NCBI RefSeq assembly: GCF_020509005.1
Contig: NC_063014.1
Coordinates: forward strand, 2,604,001 to 2,668,000
Direction: 5' to 3'
From: Fulvia fulva
Taxonomy: Eukaryota; Ascomycota; Dothideomycetes; Mycosphaerellales; Mycosphaerellaceae
DNA length: 64,000 bases
Shown here: positions 48,035-59,378 of the stretch, piece after piece
Layout: every line of letters begins with the position of its first letter
Numbering within the stretch: position 1 is the first letter of the stretch
Notes under the pieces: generated by a model
What the model was told of the DNA's origin: nothing
The model's database searches: none
What the model saw: the letters and a program-made list of their open reading frames with translations, nothing else
Program-made: the position numbers and the translations under genes

Positions 48035-51000
48035 TCAGTTGGTTTGCACGCCGGCTACCGGGCTATCGAGTTGAGAGTTGTAGGGCTTGAAGAGGAGTTT
48101 CATGTCGAGGGTGAGTGAGTCCATGCCGTACTGGTCGTCAATGTCGCCCACAGAGCCGATCTCTTGGCCCTTGGTCTCGTTGTCGCCGACTACCATGCCC
48201 TTTATGCGCTTGAGCAGAGACATGACTCTCTTGAAACGCACATCGGCAGGTAGGTTGAAGTCGGTTGCTTGCTGTGAAGTCAGAAAGCTGCGACCGAGGT
48301 AGAAGAAGTGGACACCATCACGGCTGAAGCCAAAGCGACGCTGGTACGATTGCTGTGGCGGGTACTGCAACTCCATATCGTGGTCCCAGTTGCGCTTCCA
48401 CTTCTCGAGGGCTTGACTGACACGCTTCTTCTCTTGATGTGCAGCAGCGTTCTGATTGTTGGGACTGAGGCTGCCGGTGGGCGTTCCATGGCCACTATTG
48501 TTTGCGCTCCCGTTACCGCTGCCGCCACCATTGTGCTCGAGCCAGTCGTTTTGCGAGAGCGGAGTTGCTGGTGTGCTGCCGTGTAGCTGGAGATTGAAGC
48601 CCTGAAAGTTCTGGTCATTTTGCAGGAGTGCTTTCTGGCATGCAATGATGCGGACAATCAGAGCATGTACCAACAGGAACTTAGAGTACACATTGGTTGA
48701 ACCTGGTTGAAAAGCAGAGTACGGATCCATCAGAGTCCGCATGGCATCGCGGAATGATGGCTGGACGGCTTTGCGGGTGCCGGTCATGTTCCTGCCTTGC
48801 GCATGTGGACCGTTGAGACCAAGTGCGTTGGCGCAGTCTTGCGGACTCGATGCATCCCATGCGGCATCATCAGCTGGCAGCATGAGCCGGATCTCGAACG
48901 CATCGAAGTTCGAAGCACAGTTAAAGTACATGACCATGGCAGCGTCCGTTACGACCAAGTGGTACAAGATTCGGTTTCGCTTTTCCTGCTCAAGCCAGCT
49001 TTGCCACTGCCAGGACTGGCCGGCGAATTGATCATGCTGGGCTCGACTTGCGTGGAGGGTGCTGTATGCGTAATGACCCGGGGAAGCTTGTTGGCAGAGG
49101 TCCATAGCTTTAGCAATGCTGACAAGCGTCGGGAACTCAGCACGTGCGGCTTGCCTCTGAGCTGGATCACCGTGCCACGTGAAGAGGATATGCAGCATGG
49201 AAAGCGCCTGCAGCTCCTCGATCTCGTATGGCTGATTTCCGAGACCCTGTGTTTGTCCGCGCATCGTCCGGTTGTATATGCTGCAATTGTTGAATACAGT
49301 CGCCTTGACGAACTCCATCATTTGTCGGGTTTGATGCACAGTAAGCTTAGGACTGTACACTGCACCAATGCAGATGATAGCCAGGACGAGGTTATTGTTC
49401 GCCTCGGCAAGCTTGAAGGTCGGCATATGCAGGATCGGCCAGTGTCCGTGGTATGAAGTGTAGTGCTCCGCATAGTGCTTGATGTTCTCGGCCTTCAGCG
49501 CGCTTTGCATCAGCTCTGCTGAAAGGTTGCCTTTGCTTGATTCCGTGCCGTGTGGGAAGCAGTGTTGCATCAAATTGTCAACCTTGGCCTGCAATGGATC
49601 GTCCATGCCCCAGCTTGGGAAGCCCGGGATGCCGCCATCTGTGTCCTCGCCCCCAAAACCACTTGGGTGCGAGTAGAGACTACCTAAAAAAGAGTCGTTG
49701 TTGAAGTCGGGTTGAAAAGCAGGCTTTGCGTCTGGCTCGGTCTTGATAAGAGTATTTCCTTGCGAGCTCGCGTTCGCAGAATGGCTGCCGATAAAGCCAT
49801 CCTGGCCACCTTGATTGAACATGCGGGTCCAGTCGACTCCGCTTCCATCACCATTTGGCATCTGCTGGTGCTGGTTGTTCTGGCTGTTGTCGAACCGCGA
49901 GCTCTGCTGACCTAAAAAAGACGGCTGCGGCGGGTATGGCGAGCTATTGATGTTGTAGCCATTGAGCTGCGGCGGCGGCTGGCTGTACGAATAGTTGGGC
50001 ATCTGCGTACCGTTGGCCGAATTCTGCTGCATAGCATAGGCATTCATACCTGGCTGATAAGGTGCAGATGACTGGTTCATCTGGTCTGCGTTGGGCGCGT
50101 TAGAGCCTAAAATTCCCAAGCCAGCTAAGCTGTTGCGGTGGCTCATCGTACCAGGTGTGATCAAGCTGTTGGCCCTTGATGTGCGGGCAGACATGTCGCC
50201 GTTGACAGTCGGACTGTGACTGACGACACCGCCGTTGAAGCCCTCCTGACCCGCGACTGGCTGCATACCTGCCAAGCCAATGGGTCCCTCCTGCTGACCG
50301 ATAGACAATCGATTGCCATTGTTTGTGTTACGACGTTGGTGTGCCAGGTGATTAGCACCGGTAGGATTGCCGCGGCGTAACGAGCACTTCTGGAAGTGAC
50401 GCTTCAGAATGTCACTTCTGCTGAAGGTGTCCTTGCACAAGTGGCACATGTACGGACGATCGCCAGTGTCTGCACAACGTCAGCGTCCTGTCGAGGTTAC
50501 ACAAGAAAGAACTTACGTCTCAGAAGATGTCTCTTGAGATGCTTCGCGTGCAAGTATGTTTTGTTACAGTGTGGACACGGATACTTTCCATCTGCATCTT
50601 TCTGCGGAATCATGCTCTTCGTAGCTTGGGCACTGCCTTGCGCAGGTGGGTTGGGTCTGCCAGGCGCACTCGGCAAGATGCCACGCCTACCTTGTGAACC
50701 AACGACGTGTGTGGGCTGCTCTTCGCTTTGCATGAATGACGGCTGTTGGCCCATCTGTCCAAGCTGGCCAGCGCCTCCGAGACTCGGTAGGCCATTGGGA
50801 GCCGTAACGCCGCCAGGTGGCATTGGTCGAATGTTTGGAAGACCAATCGGGGCATTGGTGCCCGGCATCGAGGTCGCGGTCGAGGACGGGTACATCATGG
50901 ACTGCGACAGGCTGCTGGCATTGTACGGGTTGTTGGGAAATGACGGCGGCAGCATCGATCCGGGACCATTGGAAGTGGTCGGCGAGACATGCTGTGAGTA

Positions 51001-51402
51001 GTTGCCTGGTCTGTTAGCGCTCATCGTGGCCTGCGCGGGCGTGCGCGGCGTTGTGGGCGTGTGCGACTGACTACCTGGATGCGCGTAGGACATGTTGCCA
51101 AACTGCGGATAGCCATTCTGGCCCTGCAGCGGCGGCAGCGTTGGGTGCGACGCTGACTGGCTTGGCTGCTGGTGCTGAGCTTGTTGAGCGTGGTTGGGCA
51201 AGTTGCCAAAGGATGACAAGCCGTTCTGCTGGTGTTGCTGCTGAGCTTGCTGATGCTGCTGCTGCTGCTGAGCTTGCTGCTGGTTGGCCTGCTGCTGTTG
51301 CGACGGCTGACCAGAACTCTGCTGCTGACTCGAGGACTGCGGGGCAAGGTTCTGCGTGCCTGGTGGTGGATATGGATTATAGCCGGGGTTATAATTATCC
51401 AT
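48035..51402 (-). CDS. amdX: AmdX-like C2H2 zinc-finger transcription factor
   Basis: Two minus-strand exons, 51402-50517 and 50469-48035, across a 47-nt intron (GTAAGT donor, TGCAG acceptor); 1106 residues. Residues 25-70 are a Gln-rich tract (CAG/CAA repeats). Two adjacent fingers lie at about 274-326: YPCPHCNKTYLHAKHLKRH and YMCHLCKDTFSRSDILKRH, the second ending in C rather than H (KRHFQKC). The intron splits the first finger's last His codon. A disordered Asn/Gln/Ser-rich linker follows, then a fungal-specific transcription factor region at about 600-850 (HYTSYHGHWPILHMPTF, EELQALSMLHILFTWHG). This combination is that of AmdX of Aspergillus nidulans, which regulates acetamidase expression. 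Regulation by carbon or nitrogen status here is inference. Confidence 0.85.
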
Positions 51403-53998
51403 GCTGGCGGAGAGGAGAGGGCGGAGTGAAGGGGAGAGGCGGGTAGCGGAGATGGACGGCGGCGGTGGGGTTGTCAATGCTTCTCATCGAATGTCGTGCG
51501 GGAGCGGCCTTAGAAATCCAGAAGGCAAAGCAGGAAAGAGCGAGTGTGACGAAAGTCGCGGCTTTTCTCACAGAGGGCAGCTGCGATCGCGTTCCTGCCG
51601 CGCGTGGTGGTGATGACGATTGAAAGTGCGAGCTGATGCCGGCCGTGGCTGTTCGGGCGGGCGCTGGACGAGGGTCAAGGAAAGAGCAGCAGTGACGCCC
51701 GCACTGGAGGTGATGTTCCAGTTGGCAGTGGCCGTTCGCGCAGGGCTGGGATGGGTGGAGCGTGGATGGGTTGGTGATGGGTCGTGGTGCGCGGAGCGGC
51801 AAGCGAGTTGAGCTTTGGCTGTGGATAAACTCCGGTTCGCGTCAGCAGAATTTTCGGCTTGGACAAGAGCTGCACTCCGAGCGGCAACGGGTGACGGCAC
51901 GCTGAGGTCGGGCGAGAGAAGTTGCACGCGCAGCTGATCAAGCAGCCCGGCTCCCTCCACCCACGACCACGTCTGGACTCTGGAGCGCCAGCAAGGCCGA
52001 GCAAGCAGCAGACGCGCAGCGACAAGAGTCGTGCACTCGCGTGTTGTTGTGATAAGATTTGCGACGTTCAGCAAGTGGATCTTGCGGCGACGCGGGAAGA
52101 AAGGGACATGTGGATCTGCTGTACTGTACCTCGCACTGGTGTGATCTCCCGAACAGTGAACCAAACGCCCAGAGCTTTATGTGGATGCAGGTAACCACGC
52201 GCTTGGGCCCACAGAATGCTGCTGCGCTGGAGATGTTTCGACGGCGGCGCGGTGGACGGTGAAGGACAGGAGGGAGGTGTGGTGGACGGCCGACGTCCAG
52301 ACGTGGTGGTTGAGAAGAAGATGCAGACGAGCTAGCCACCCGCCGCTCAAGCTTCCGCTAGCGGTCCTCTGACGTACCCCCCAGCGAGAAGCATTCGACT
52401 TCCAGTCTGCGCGCTGTGCCTGTATCTTCCCAGCCCGAGCAGCCTCACGCTACATACACGTGATACATACATACAGAATACTATACGGCGGCATTGGTAC
52501 CATTGCTTCGTCCACGAGCAGGCCTTGGTGCGTCGCTGTTCGTCCCGCTTCGCCTCGCCTCGCATCAATGCGTGAATGGGTCACTTAACCCTGCGGCCAC
52601 GTCGTGCGCGGTCGATCCTGCTGCCGACTTACCGAGCGGACGCGTGCATATTGACCATGTTTACAACTCGACACGAGGCGAGCAGGTACCGTACCAGAGT
52701 GTACATGATCCTCGTTGTGCTCCCTTCGTTTTGCTCGACGGGATGGACCACCACGACGAGGAGTACATATACGCGCGCCGGCCATCCTGTTGCCGTTCTG
52801 CAAACCCGCCTCATGCTTCACATCAATACTCCGAGGAGACGAGGCTCGGTCGTAACGCGGAACGACGACCGCAAGGATGCCTCAGAAGCACCTCAGCGGA
52901 ATAGGAAGCTGAGCAATTGTATCCCTTGCTTGCATCTCTGATTCGCCGAGTCCTTCTGCGCCCAGCCATACAACGCATGACTAGTTTGTCTGCTGCTAAT
53001 CATCCTCCCAGCGCACGTCACAGTCTCAGCGGCGTAGTATGATGTGCGTAAGAGATGCTGCTGGAAAGAACCGGCCCGAAGTTTGCAGCTGCATAACGCT
53101 GTTGTCCGGCTTTTTCCAGACAGCAACGCCACACCTTCCCATCTGTTTCAATGCGTCATCTCCTAGCTCTGGCGCTTCGCAGGGATGTCTCAGTGCTGGC
53201 ACACAGACGCTGCTCGATATGGCAATAAGGATCTCCGTCCGCGTATAGCCTGTGTCACCAAGCGATGCAACGCAAGCAGCACACCAACTTCTGTTCGGAA
53301 TTGCGCTCGTGGCCGCCCTATCGCAGACGCTACAAAGACGCTCCGTACCACCATCACGGACAATCTAGGAGCCGGCAATGGCCCTTCACGCATCCTGTGT
53401 GCCAATTATCTCGGCGGCAAGCTCGAGAATTGCTATGTATGTCCAAGAATCGACGCTATCTGCCGGGTACATAGCCACGGGTGACCAACAAATCCATGTC
53501 CATGCTACGGCGCGCTTAGCGTAATGCTCGCAAGCATCCCAGTCCGACAATACACGAACATGCGAGGCCAGAACGTGCTGCCCGAGCGGGTGAGGAGCGG
53601 AATTGATGCAACGAACTGCTGCGAATACTGGAGACTGCGATTTGCAGCGTGCCAACGGCACAGCTACAACAGGCAGGTCCAACAGTCGGGGCCGAGCACC
53701 AAGACAAGTTCCATCACCGGGCTCGTCGTTGGCCTTGCTACAGCCTGACTCGTGCCGATGTCCTCCAGCGGCAAGCCAGAGTCAAGATGTCTTCGCTGAC
53801 GAAATAGCCATGGTCGAGACTGAATCACTTGTTTGCATGACGGAAATGCAGGGTCTACAATGCCTACTGATGTTGACACTATTGGACTATAGCTCTCACT
53901 GAGCGTCACCGTGACTTCCGGCAAGCAGACGCGCATGACCTTCTTCTCATCCAACAACGCATCACTGATGAGCAGTGTCCACAAACAACCACGCCGCT
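51403..53998. other. Long interval upstream of AmdX-like gene
   Basis: About 2.6 kb without a supported gene. The first ~1 kb is purine-rich on the plus strand (pyrimidine-rich on the gene's strand), as expected for a long leader and promoter of a regulatory gene. Frames at 51568-52164 and elsewhere overlap and lack features. Confidence 0.4.
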
Positions 53999-54598
53999 TC
54001 AAGATTTCTGTCCCCATACGTATCCCTTGTCAACACCGTCTTCAGACTTCTGAAGTCCCTGCAGCTGTACGCTCAATTCCGGCTTCTTCGCTATCGTCTG
54101 CAACACCACGCAGTATCGCTCCGTCAGCTTTCCTAGCTTTTGCACGCTTTCCTCTGGAATGTCCGCTCCTTCTTGGAACTTCAGGTCAAACAAGAGACGG
54201 ATGTCCTTGAAGCCGACTGGTGCTTCTCGGTCCACGCCCATAGTACCCTTGAAATCGAGATCACCCTCTGCTTTGACAACACCGGACTTGATCGGGATGT
54301 TCATCGCGGTTGCTACGGCCTTGAGTGTGACGCCTGCGCAGGCCACTAATGCCTCAAGCAACATATCACCGCTGCACAGCTCGCCCGAAATATCGAATCC
54401 CTCTCCGCCGGACTTTTCATGCAATCCTGCGATCTTTTGCTCGGCCTGCTTGACCTGCTTGCCGGTATCGAGCTTGCATGTTATGCTGCTGTCGTTGAGC
54501 GTACCGGAGGCTTTGAGCGTGATAATGGCGGAGCTCGGATCCTCTTTGTATTGGGACTTGAGGGGCGCCTGCTTGTCACGAAGTGCTTGCGAGGCCAT
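53999..54598 (-). CDS. OsmC/Ohr-family peroxide-detoxifying protein
   Basis: A single exon of 199 residues starting MASQALRDKQAPLK. The OsmC fold is recognisable by FDISGELCSGDMLLEALVAC and by ERYCVVLQTIAKKPEL. Cys87 (in LVACAGVTL) aligns with the peroxidatic Cys of Ohr/OsmC and Cys163 (in ERYC) with the resolving Cys, so the thiol chemistry appears preserved. These proteins reduce organic hydroperoxides with lipoyl or other thiol partners. No targeting peptide is obvious. The gene is intact, with the start in a normal context. Confidence 0.87.
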   Translation of the reverse strand: MASQALRDKQAPLKSQYKEDPSSAIITLKASGTLNDSSITCKLDTGKQVKQAEQKIAGLHEKSGGEGFDISGELCSGDMLLEALVACAGVTLKAVATAMNIPIKSGVVKAEGDLDFKGTMGVDREAPVGFKDIRLLFDLKFQEGADIPEESVQKLGKLTERYCVVLQTIAKKPELSVQLQGLQKSEDGVDKGYVWGQKS

Positions 54599-55158
54599 GT
54601 TGGCTTGAGGACTGAGGCGAGTGTCGTACTTTGCGGACGTGCAACGAGGGTTTTTGTTTCGATGTTTGCAATTTGTTCTTGAACAGAACTGGTCGAGACA
54701 TTTGAAATGCCCCGCTACCCCTCCAAGAGCCAGGCTCTCCTTATTACCGAGTTGTCTGTTCCTGCATCTGCACTCGCCGACGACCCGGATTCATTCTACT
54801 CAAGTTCTCCCATCCATCAGAAGCAGCAGAGCACGAAACTCTCAAAGTCACATCTGAGCCGTGGCACGAAACACCTCAGCCGTACGCAATCATGCCGTCG
54901 GCTTCGCTGTAGACTATCAAAGCCCGTTCAAGCTCTGGAATACCTCATTGGGAAATCCGACTTCGACATCATGTCTGAAGGATAGCTTTCCCCTCTCAAG
55001 CTTTCGAGCTCCTCCACATCAGCAGTGACAGTATACATAACATACCAGGACCACCAGTAAGTCTGCCTGGAAGGTCCATACTTTTCCTGTTGTCTTGCGC
55101 CCGTCCAAAATTCGGCCCAGCACACTACCATCGACTGACAGAACAGAGAGTCGTAGCA
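54599..55158. other. Divergent promoter region
   Basis: This separates the minus-strand OsmC gene from the plus-strand DhaL gene and should carry both promoters. No gene is supported. Confidence 0.45.
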
Positions 55159-56772
55159 ATGGCAGTAGTCGTAGAACAAACGATACCTTTCAACAAAGAC
55201 ACATTAGATCTCGAGAATGCGGCGCGGTGGAATGAGCTGTTTCCGCTCATACGCCCGACTGTCAAATCTATACAGACGGCGAAAGGGCAGAACATTCTAG
55301 TGGACATGGCCAAAGCAAAGGGAAAGCGCTATCTACACATAGTCGCTGCTGGCAGCGTGGGTAACTTCTCTTCGAAGCTGTTGGACGACAAGCATGTCAC
55401 TGCGATCATCACGGAGAAGTCAGGCGCTGGCATCTTGACTGCGCAAGATCTGCCTCATGCCCTAACAACCGCGGGAATCGATGTTGGGCATGGTCTTGTG
55501 ATGGTTCGTGCTGGTAAGGAGAGGAAGATCAACATGCACAGTCCGGATGTGATTGAAGTCGAGATGGCAGGGGAGCTGGAGCAAGATCATGTTCTACATC
55601 TGTTGGGTACCGCTACTGGAGGCACGAGGGCGAATCCGCATAATCTGGCAGAGCTGCTGAAGGTCTTCGTGAAGAATGCGAGTACGGCACATTCGAAGTT
55701 TCACACGGCGAAAGTGGAGGACAGACCTGCGGTACTGCATATCGAGGGAGCTGATGATTACGAGCAGGCAAAGCATGCTGTGCAGCGGGATTTGAAGTAT
55801 GCGATGCGGGCACATGCGGCGCAAGAGGAGGACGTGGTGTACTCCGTGCATTTCTCAGATGTGAATGGACTGAGTAGGCTGGAGAACTACATTATAGCTG
55901 GGGAGATTGCAGAGTTCCTCGGTAAGCACAGTGAACCTCCTGACATGATCGGCAGACTCGATACTGAATCTCCTCCAGACACCCAAAATGTCAAATACGC
56001 TCTCTCCCACTCCACCATCCTCAACCACACCGAACTAGCTCGTGGCTTTTCTATCGCAATCTGCCCAATACCCGTCCACTTTCTCGAGCCTTCAGCAAAG
56101 CCCAAGCCGCACGAACCCACTGGCGCCACATCCTCGTCCGCCGCACCATCAACCAGAACTCTCTCCTCCTCGAAACCCAAGATCTCCTTCAACGACACCT
56201 CAATCCGCCATCGCGTCAAATCCGCCTGCAACGCAGTCATCAGCGAAGAACCCACAATAACCAAATACGACGAAATCGTCGGCGATGGCGACTGCGGCTA
56301 CACCCTCCGCGATGGCGCCAAGAAAGTCCTATCCTTCATCGCCGACAAAGACCTGACTAACCTTCCCTCTGTCGTCGCCGATCTCGTGTCTCAACTTGAA
56401 ATCGAGATGGGCGGGACCTCCGGTGCACTTTATTGTATCTACCTCACCGCGCTCGCGAACGCTCTCGCCACAGAGGAGAGCATAGCGGGTGCGGCGAAGG
56501 CGGCGTTGGGGGAGCTGTGTAAGTATACGAATGCGAGAGTGGGTGATCGGACTATGATGGATGCGTTGATGCCTTTTGTGGAGACGCTGGAGGGGAGTGG
56601 GGATGTGAAGAGGGCGATCGAGGAGGCGAGGAAGGGAGTTGATGGAACGGAGACGATGACGGCAAGTTTGGGGAGGAGCACGTATCTGGATGATGAGGCA
56701 ATTAGGGGTGTGCCGGATCCGGGGGCTTATGGATTGTTGGTGCTGTTGGAGGGGTTGGGGAATGTGAACTGA
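55159..56772 (+). CDS. Dihydroxyacetone-kinase-like protein with intact DhaL and atypical N-terminal half
   Basis: A single exon of 537 residues from the ATG at 55159 (upstream only a TTG). The C-terminal ~185 residues are a clear DhaL domain: EIVGDGDCGYTLRDGAKKV (metal/ATP-binding Asp residues) near 370 and EMGGTSGALYCIYL. The N-terminal ~330 residues sit where DhaK should be and have a roughly similar order of hydrophobic blocks (LFPLIRPTVKSIQTAKG, ARGFSIAICPI). However, I see neither the GGGSGHEP motif nor the conserved substrate-binding His context of DhaK. Canonical fungal Dak proteins (about 590 residues) phosphorylate dihydroxyacetone in glycerol metabolism. Here the kinase may have another substrate or be inactive. 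Confidence 0.75.
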   Translation: MAVVVEQTIPFNKDTLDLENAARWNELFPLIRPTVKSIQTAKGQNILVDMAKAKGKRYLHIVAAGSVGNFSSKLLDDKHVTAIITEKSGAGILTAQDLPHALTTAGIDVGHGLVMVRAGKERKINMHSPDVIEVEMAGELEQDHVLHLLGTATGGTRANPHNLAELLKVFVKNASTAHSKFHTAKVEDRPAVLHIEGADDYEQAKHAVQRDLKYAMRAHAAQEEDVVYSVHFSDVNGLSRLENYIIAGEIAEFLGKHSEPPDMIGRLDTESPPDTQNVKYALSHSTILNHTELARGFSIAICPIPVHFLEPSAKPKPHEPTGATSSSAAPSTRTLSSSKPKISFNDTSIRHRVKSACNAVISEEPTITKYDEIVGDGDCGYTLRDGAKKVLSFIADKDLTNLPSVVADLVSQLEIEMGGTSGALYCIYLTALANALATEESIAGAAKAALGELCKYTNARVGDRTMMDALMPFVETLEGSGDVKRAIEEARKGVDGTETMTASLGRSTYLDDEAIRGVPDPGAYGLLVLLEGLGNVN

Positions 56773-57280
56773 CAGAGGAACGCGATCAATTGCATGACCG
56801 CCTTGTGTTTGCAGCTTGAAGGTGCCAGCAGCTACCACATTGCAGATACGACATCGTAGTAATCTACGCAAGGATACATGCGTGTACGAAGCCTGTACGA
56901 CTTGACCTCGGCATCGCAATCGTCATGACAATCTATCCCAGGCGCTTGTGTAACCACAAGATACAACAAGCGGCGAGGGTGGCTTGGCATGTCACACAGT
57001 GGCGAAAGCTGCCAGAAAGCAAAAAAGCACGACCTATGAAAGCAATCTGCTAGTAAGGAGGCAGTGCTAACTCTTCCCTCACTAGCCAGCGAGGGCGCGT
57101 AGCTTCCCCATAGGATATACGCAGTCGTGGACCACGTTGAATTGGAATGGCTGTGACGTTCCATCAGCATTTGTTGTGAGATCCTTGCCTCACAAACTCG
57201 CGCCATCCAACAGGCCTCATGTCGCCAGACTCCAACAAGACGTCGGGTGTACTCCAATCCGACCAAGGCCGACCACAAGC
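56773..57280. other. Intergenic region
   Basis: About 500 bases, 3' of the DhaL gene. Nothing recognisable. Confidence 0.4.
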
Positions 57281-57590
57281 ATGACGGAAACATGCCCATT
57301 CTTCCGCCTCCCACGAGAGCTACACAATCGCATATATGTCGAAACCAGAGGTCGAGATGCTCGAGCTTTCACTTCAGAGAGAGAGAAGGGTGCCATACAC
57401 GGTACGACGCTGTACAATGTCGAAGCACTCGGTGTCCCCATTACGAACCTTCTTACTGGTTGGCAGGAGGTTCAGTGAAGGGTATGCAGAGGTAACCTAC
57501 CACAGTACAACTCTCCGACTGTCTGGTGCTGAAAGCGACAGTAACCCTCGCCATGCTCTTGCGGACGTCCATCGCAAGGCTGCCGGATGA
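57281..57590 (+). pseudogene. F-box-like protein relic
   Basis: The ATG at 57281 encodes MTETCPFFRLPRELHNRIYV, the typical opening of fungal F-box-like proteins. It continues to GVPITNLL, where the frame must change at CTTCTT (57449-57454) to go on as LVGRRFSEGYAEVTYHS. The sequence then stops at 57590. A full-length family member has 200-300 residues. The following 250 bases contain a further related-looking piece (NFIPQSRTTFDTQLIITNN) in another frame. I judge this a decayed copy. Confidence 0.6.
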
Positions 57591-57862
57591 ATCGACAGAG
57601 CTGCGTACCTCGTGATTGTGTGCGGTCACGCCGTCCCTCATGATCACAAAGTGAGCCGAGCCGCAGGCAGTCGCATTCACTGTTTGCTTGCATTGGCGTT
57701 TCGCGCTAGTGTTTCCCGCTATAGCACCGAGCCTATCTCTCCGTGCGTCAACTTCATTCCACAGTCACGCACCACTTTTGACACTCAACTCATCATCACC
57801 AACAACCTGCAGCGCAGTACGATGCTGTTTTGAACCGTGCGCGAGAGGACACGCTTCAAGGA

Positions 57863-58314
57863 ATGAGCGAAGCGGAAGGCAGGGAAGCCGACGAGGATGG
57901 GAATGGAAGCGACGACGAAGATGAGGAGGATGAGGACGAGGACGAGGATAACGAAGATGAAGATAACGAAGATGAGGAAGACTTAACGAGAACGAGGGTC
58001 AGGATGATGAAGACGAAGACGAGGACGAGAGTCAGGACGATGAAGATGAAGGCGAGTACGATGTTTAACATGAACGGGGGAACCACAAGAGCGAGAGTGG
58101 TGGAAGTGAAGAGTGCGTTGAGAGCTGTGGTGATAAGTCGGAGGCTGAGGACGAAGAGAATCTCGACTAAGCTCCTAGCTCTACTTAAGACTATGAGGAG
58201 GAAATCGATGGAGGGTCATGGGAATATCAAGGCGTCATGGACATAGATTCTTCCAAGGATGAACAAGGATTGGCCAAGGCAGGTCACGAGAGTGATCACC
58301 CAGCTGGCAAATGA
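57863..58314 (+). pseudogene. Acidic low-complexity protein relic with three TAA stops
   Basis: From an ATG at 57863 the sequence encodes a nearly pure Asp/Glu tract (GSDDEDEEDEDEDEDNEDED). A frameshift at GACTTAACG near 57981 is followed in the new frame by more acidic, Ser-rich sequence to 58314. That second part is interrupted by TAA at 58066-58068, 58168-58170 and 58186-58188, yet stays acidic between and after them (SEAEDEENLD, DYEEEIDGGSW, VMDIDSSKDEQG). Each TAA could come from CAA by a C-to-T change in CpA context, the RIP-type change. It may be the tail of the neighbouring F-box-like relic. Confidence 0.6.
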
Positions 58315-58556
58315 AGCAATTGCTCTAATACCGTTGCTTATAGTCTTGGAAGCTTGTGACTCTTGCTTCTGGCTGACCGAGATATGGCCATTGTCTGCCT
58401 ACAGAGGCACCTCGCAGGAGTCGCAGGGTCTCAGAACGCAGCAAATGTAGTCTCTTCTACTTCTGCTGTGTAGTAGCTTCTAGACTTTGTATCATCGTGT
58501 ACTCATCCTCTCTCCGTCTTTGATGGTTCGCGCTAGTGGGCAGTTCACGAGCAGCT

Positions 58557-59378
58557 TCAAAGCATAGCAAAAGTGGCAGCCAGAGCCAGGCCAGCAGCCA
58601 GCGCTCCAGCAAATCCCATCTTGCCCTTGGCACCGGCGGTCTGCGCATCGAACGGGCCACCGCCTTCAGCCCCACCGGCGCCCTGAGTGACGATGGCATG
58701 GCCCTCGCCCATGGTAGTGGTAGCGGTACTTAACTGGACAGTAGCCGATGAGGCGGAAATAGAGGTTGTGAGGGGCTGGGAAGTGGTTGGTGCCGCAGTC
58801 GCACACGCGGTGAAGGCTGTACCGTCAGAGGTCCATGTGCTGACACCGGCCATGACAGCGCCGTGCTCGCCGCACTGACACTTGACGTCGGCGGTGGGAA
58901 AGACAATGCCTTCGATGGTGCCGGCTGGGTAGCTGAGAGAGCACATGTTAAGTATGATATGGCGGTGGAACATTGATTGTGTGACTTACGTGGAGAGCGA
59001 ACAGCCATCTGTGGAGAATTGGGTGGTGGACGGTGGAGCCATGGTATTGGTGGCGACGACGGCAAGCCTGAGGTGTGGCGGCTTAGGGGGAGGTGTAGCA
59101 CCAGTGTCGAAGATGAGGCCAGAGGTAGTGGATTTGGTGGTTGCGCACTTCACGGCAGCCACGTAATCCTCGGCGGGATACGTGTATAGACCGACCATGC
59201 TTGAACCACACAGACACCTTACATCGGCAGTCGAAAAGACGATGTTGCCAACGGTAGTGGGCGGGTATCTGCAGGAGTTTATCAGATTCGGTCTAATGTC
59301 CTCGGCTGCTAGGAGCATAGCTTACGTGGTAAGGGAACAATCATCGGTGATGGTGTTGTAGGTGATGGAGGGACTCAT
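58557..59378 (-). CDS. GPI-type surface protein with two Cys-containing repeat units
   Basis: Three minus-strand exons: 59378-59326, 59268-58990 and 58932-58557; 235 residues. Exon ends DDCSLTT and DGCSLST precede the two introns (both GTAAG donors, phase 2). Each next exon begins with a near-repeat unit: YPPTTVGNIVFSTADVRCLCG and YPAGTIEGIVFPTADVKCQCG. The C-terminus is Ser/Thr-rich and then Gly/Ala-rich with a hydrophobic end (FAGALAAGLALAATFAML), as expected of a GPI-anchor signal. No signal peptide is seen at the chosen ATG, so an upstream exon may exist. Function is unknown; the cell wall or plasma membrane is the likely location. Confidence 0.7.
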
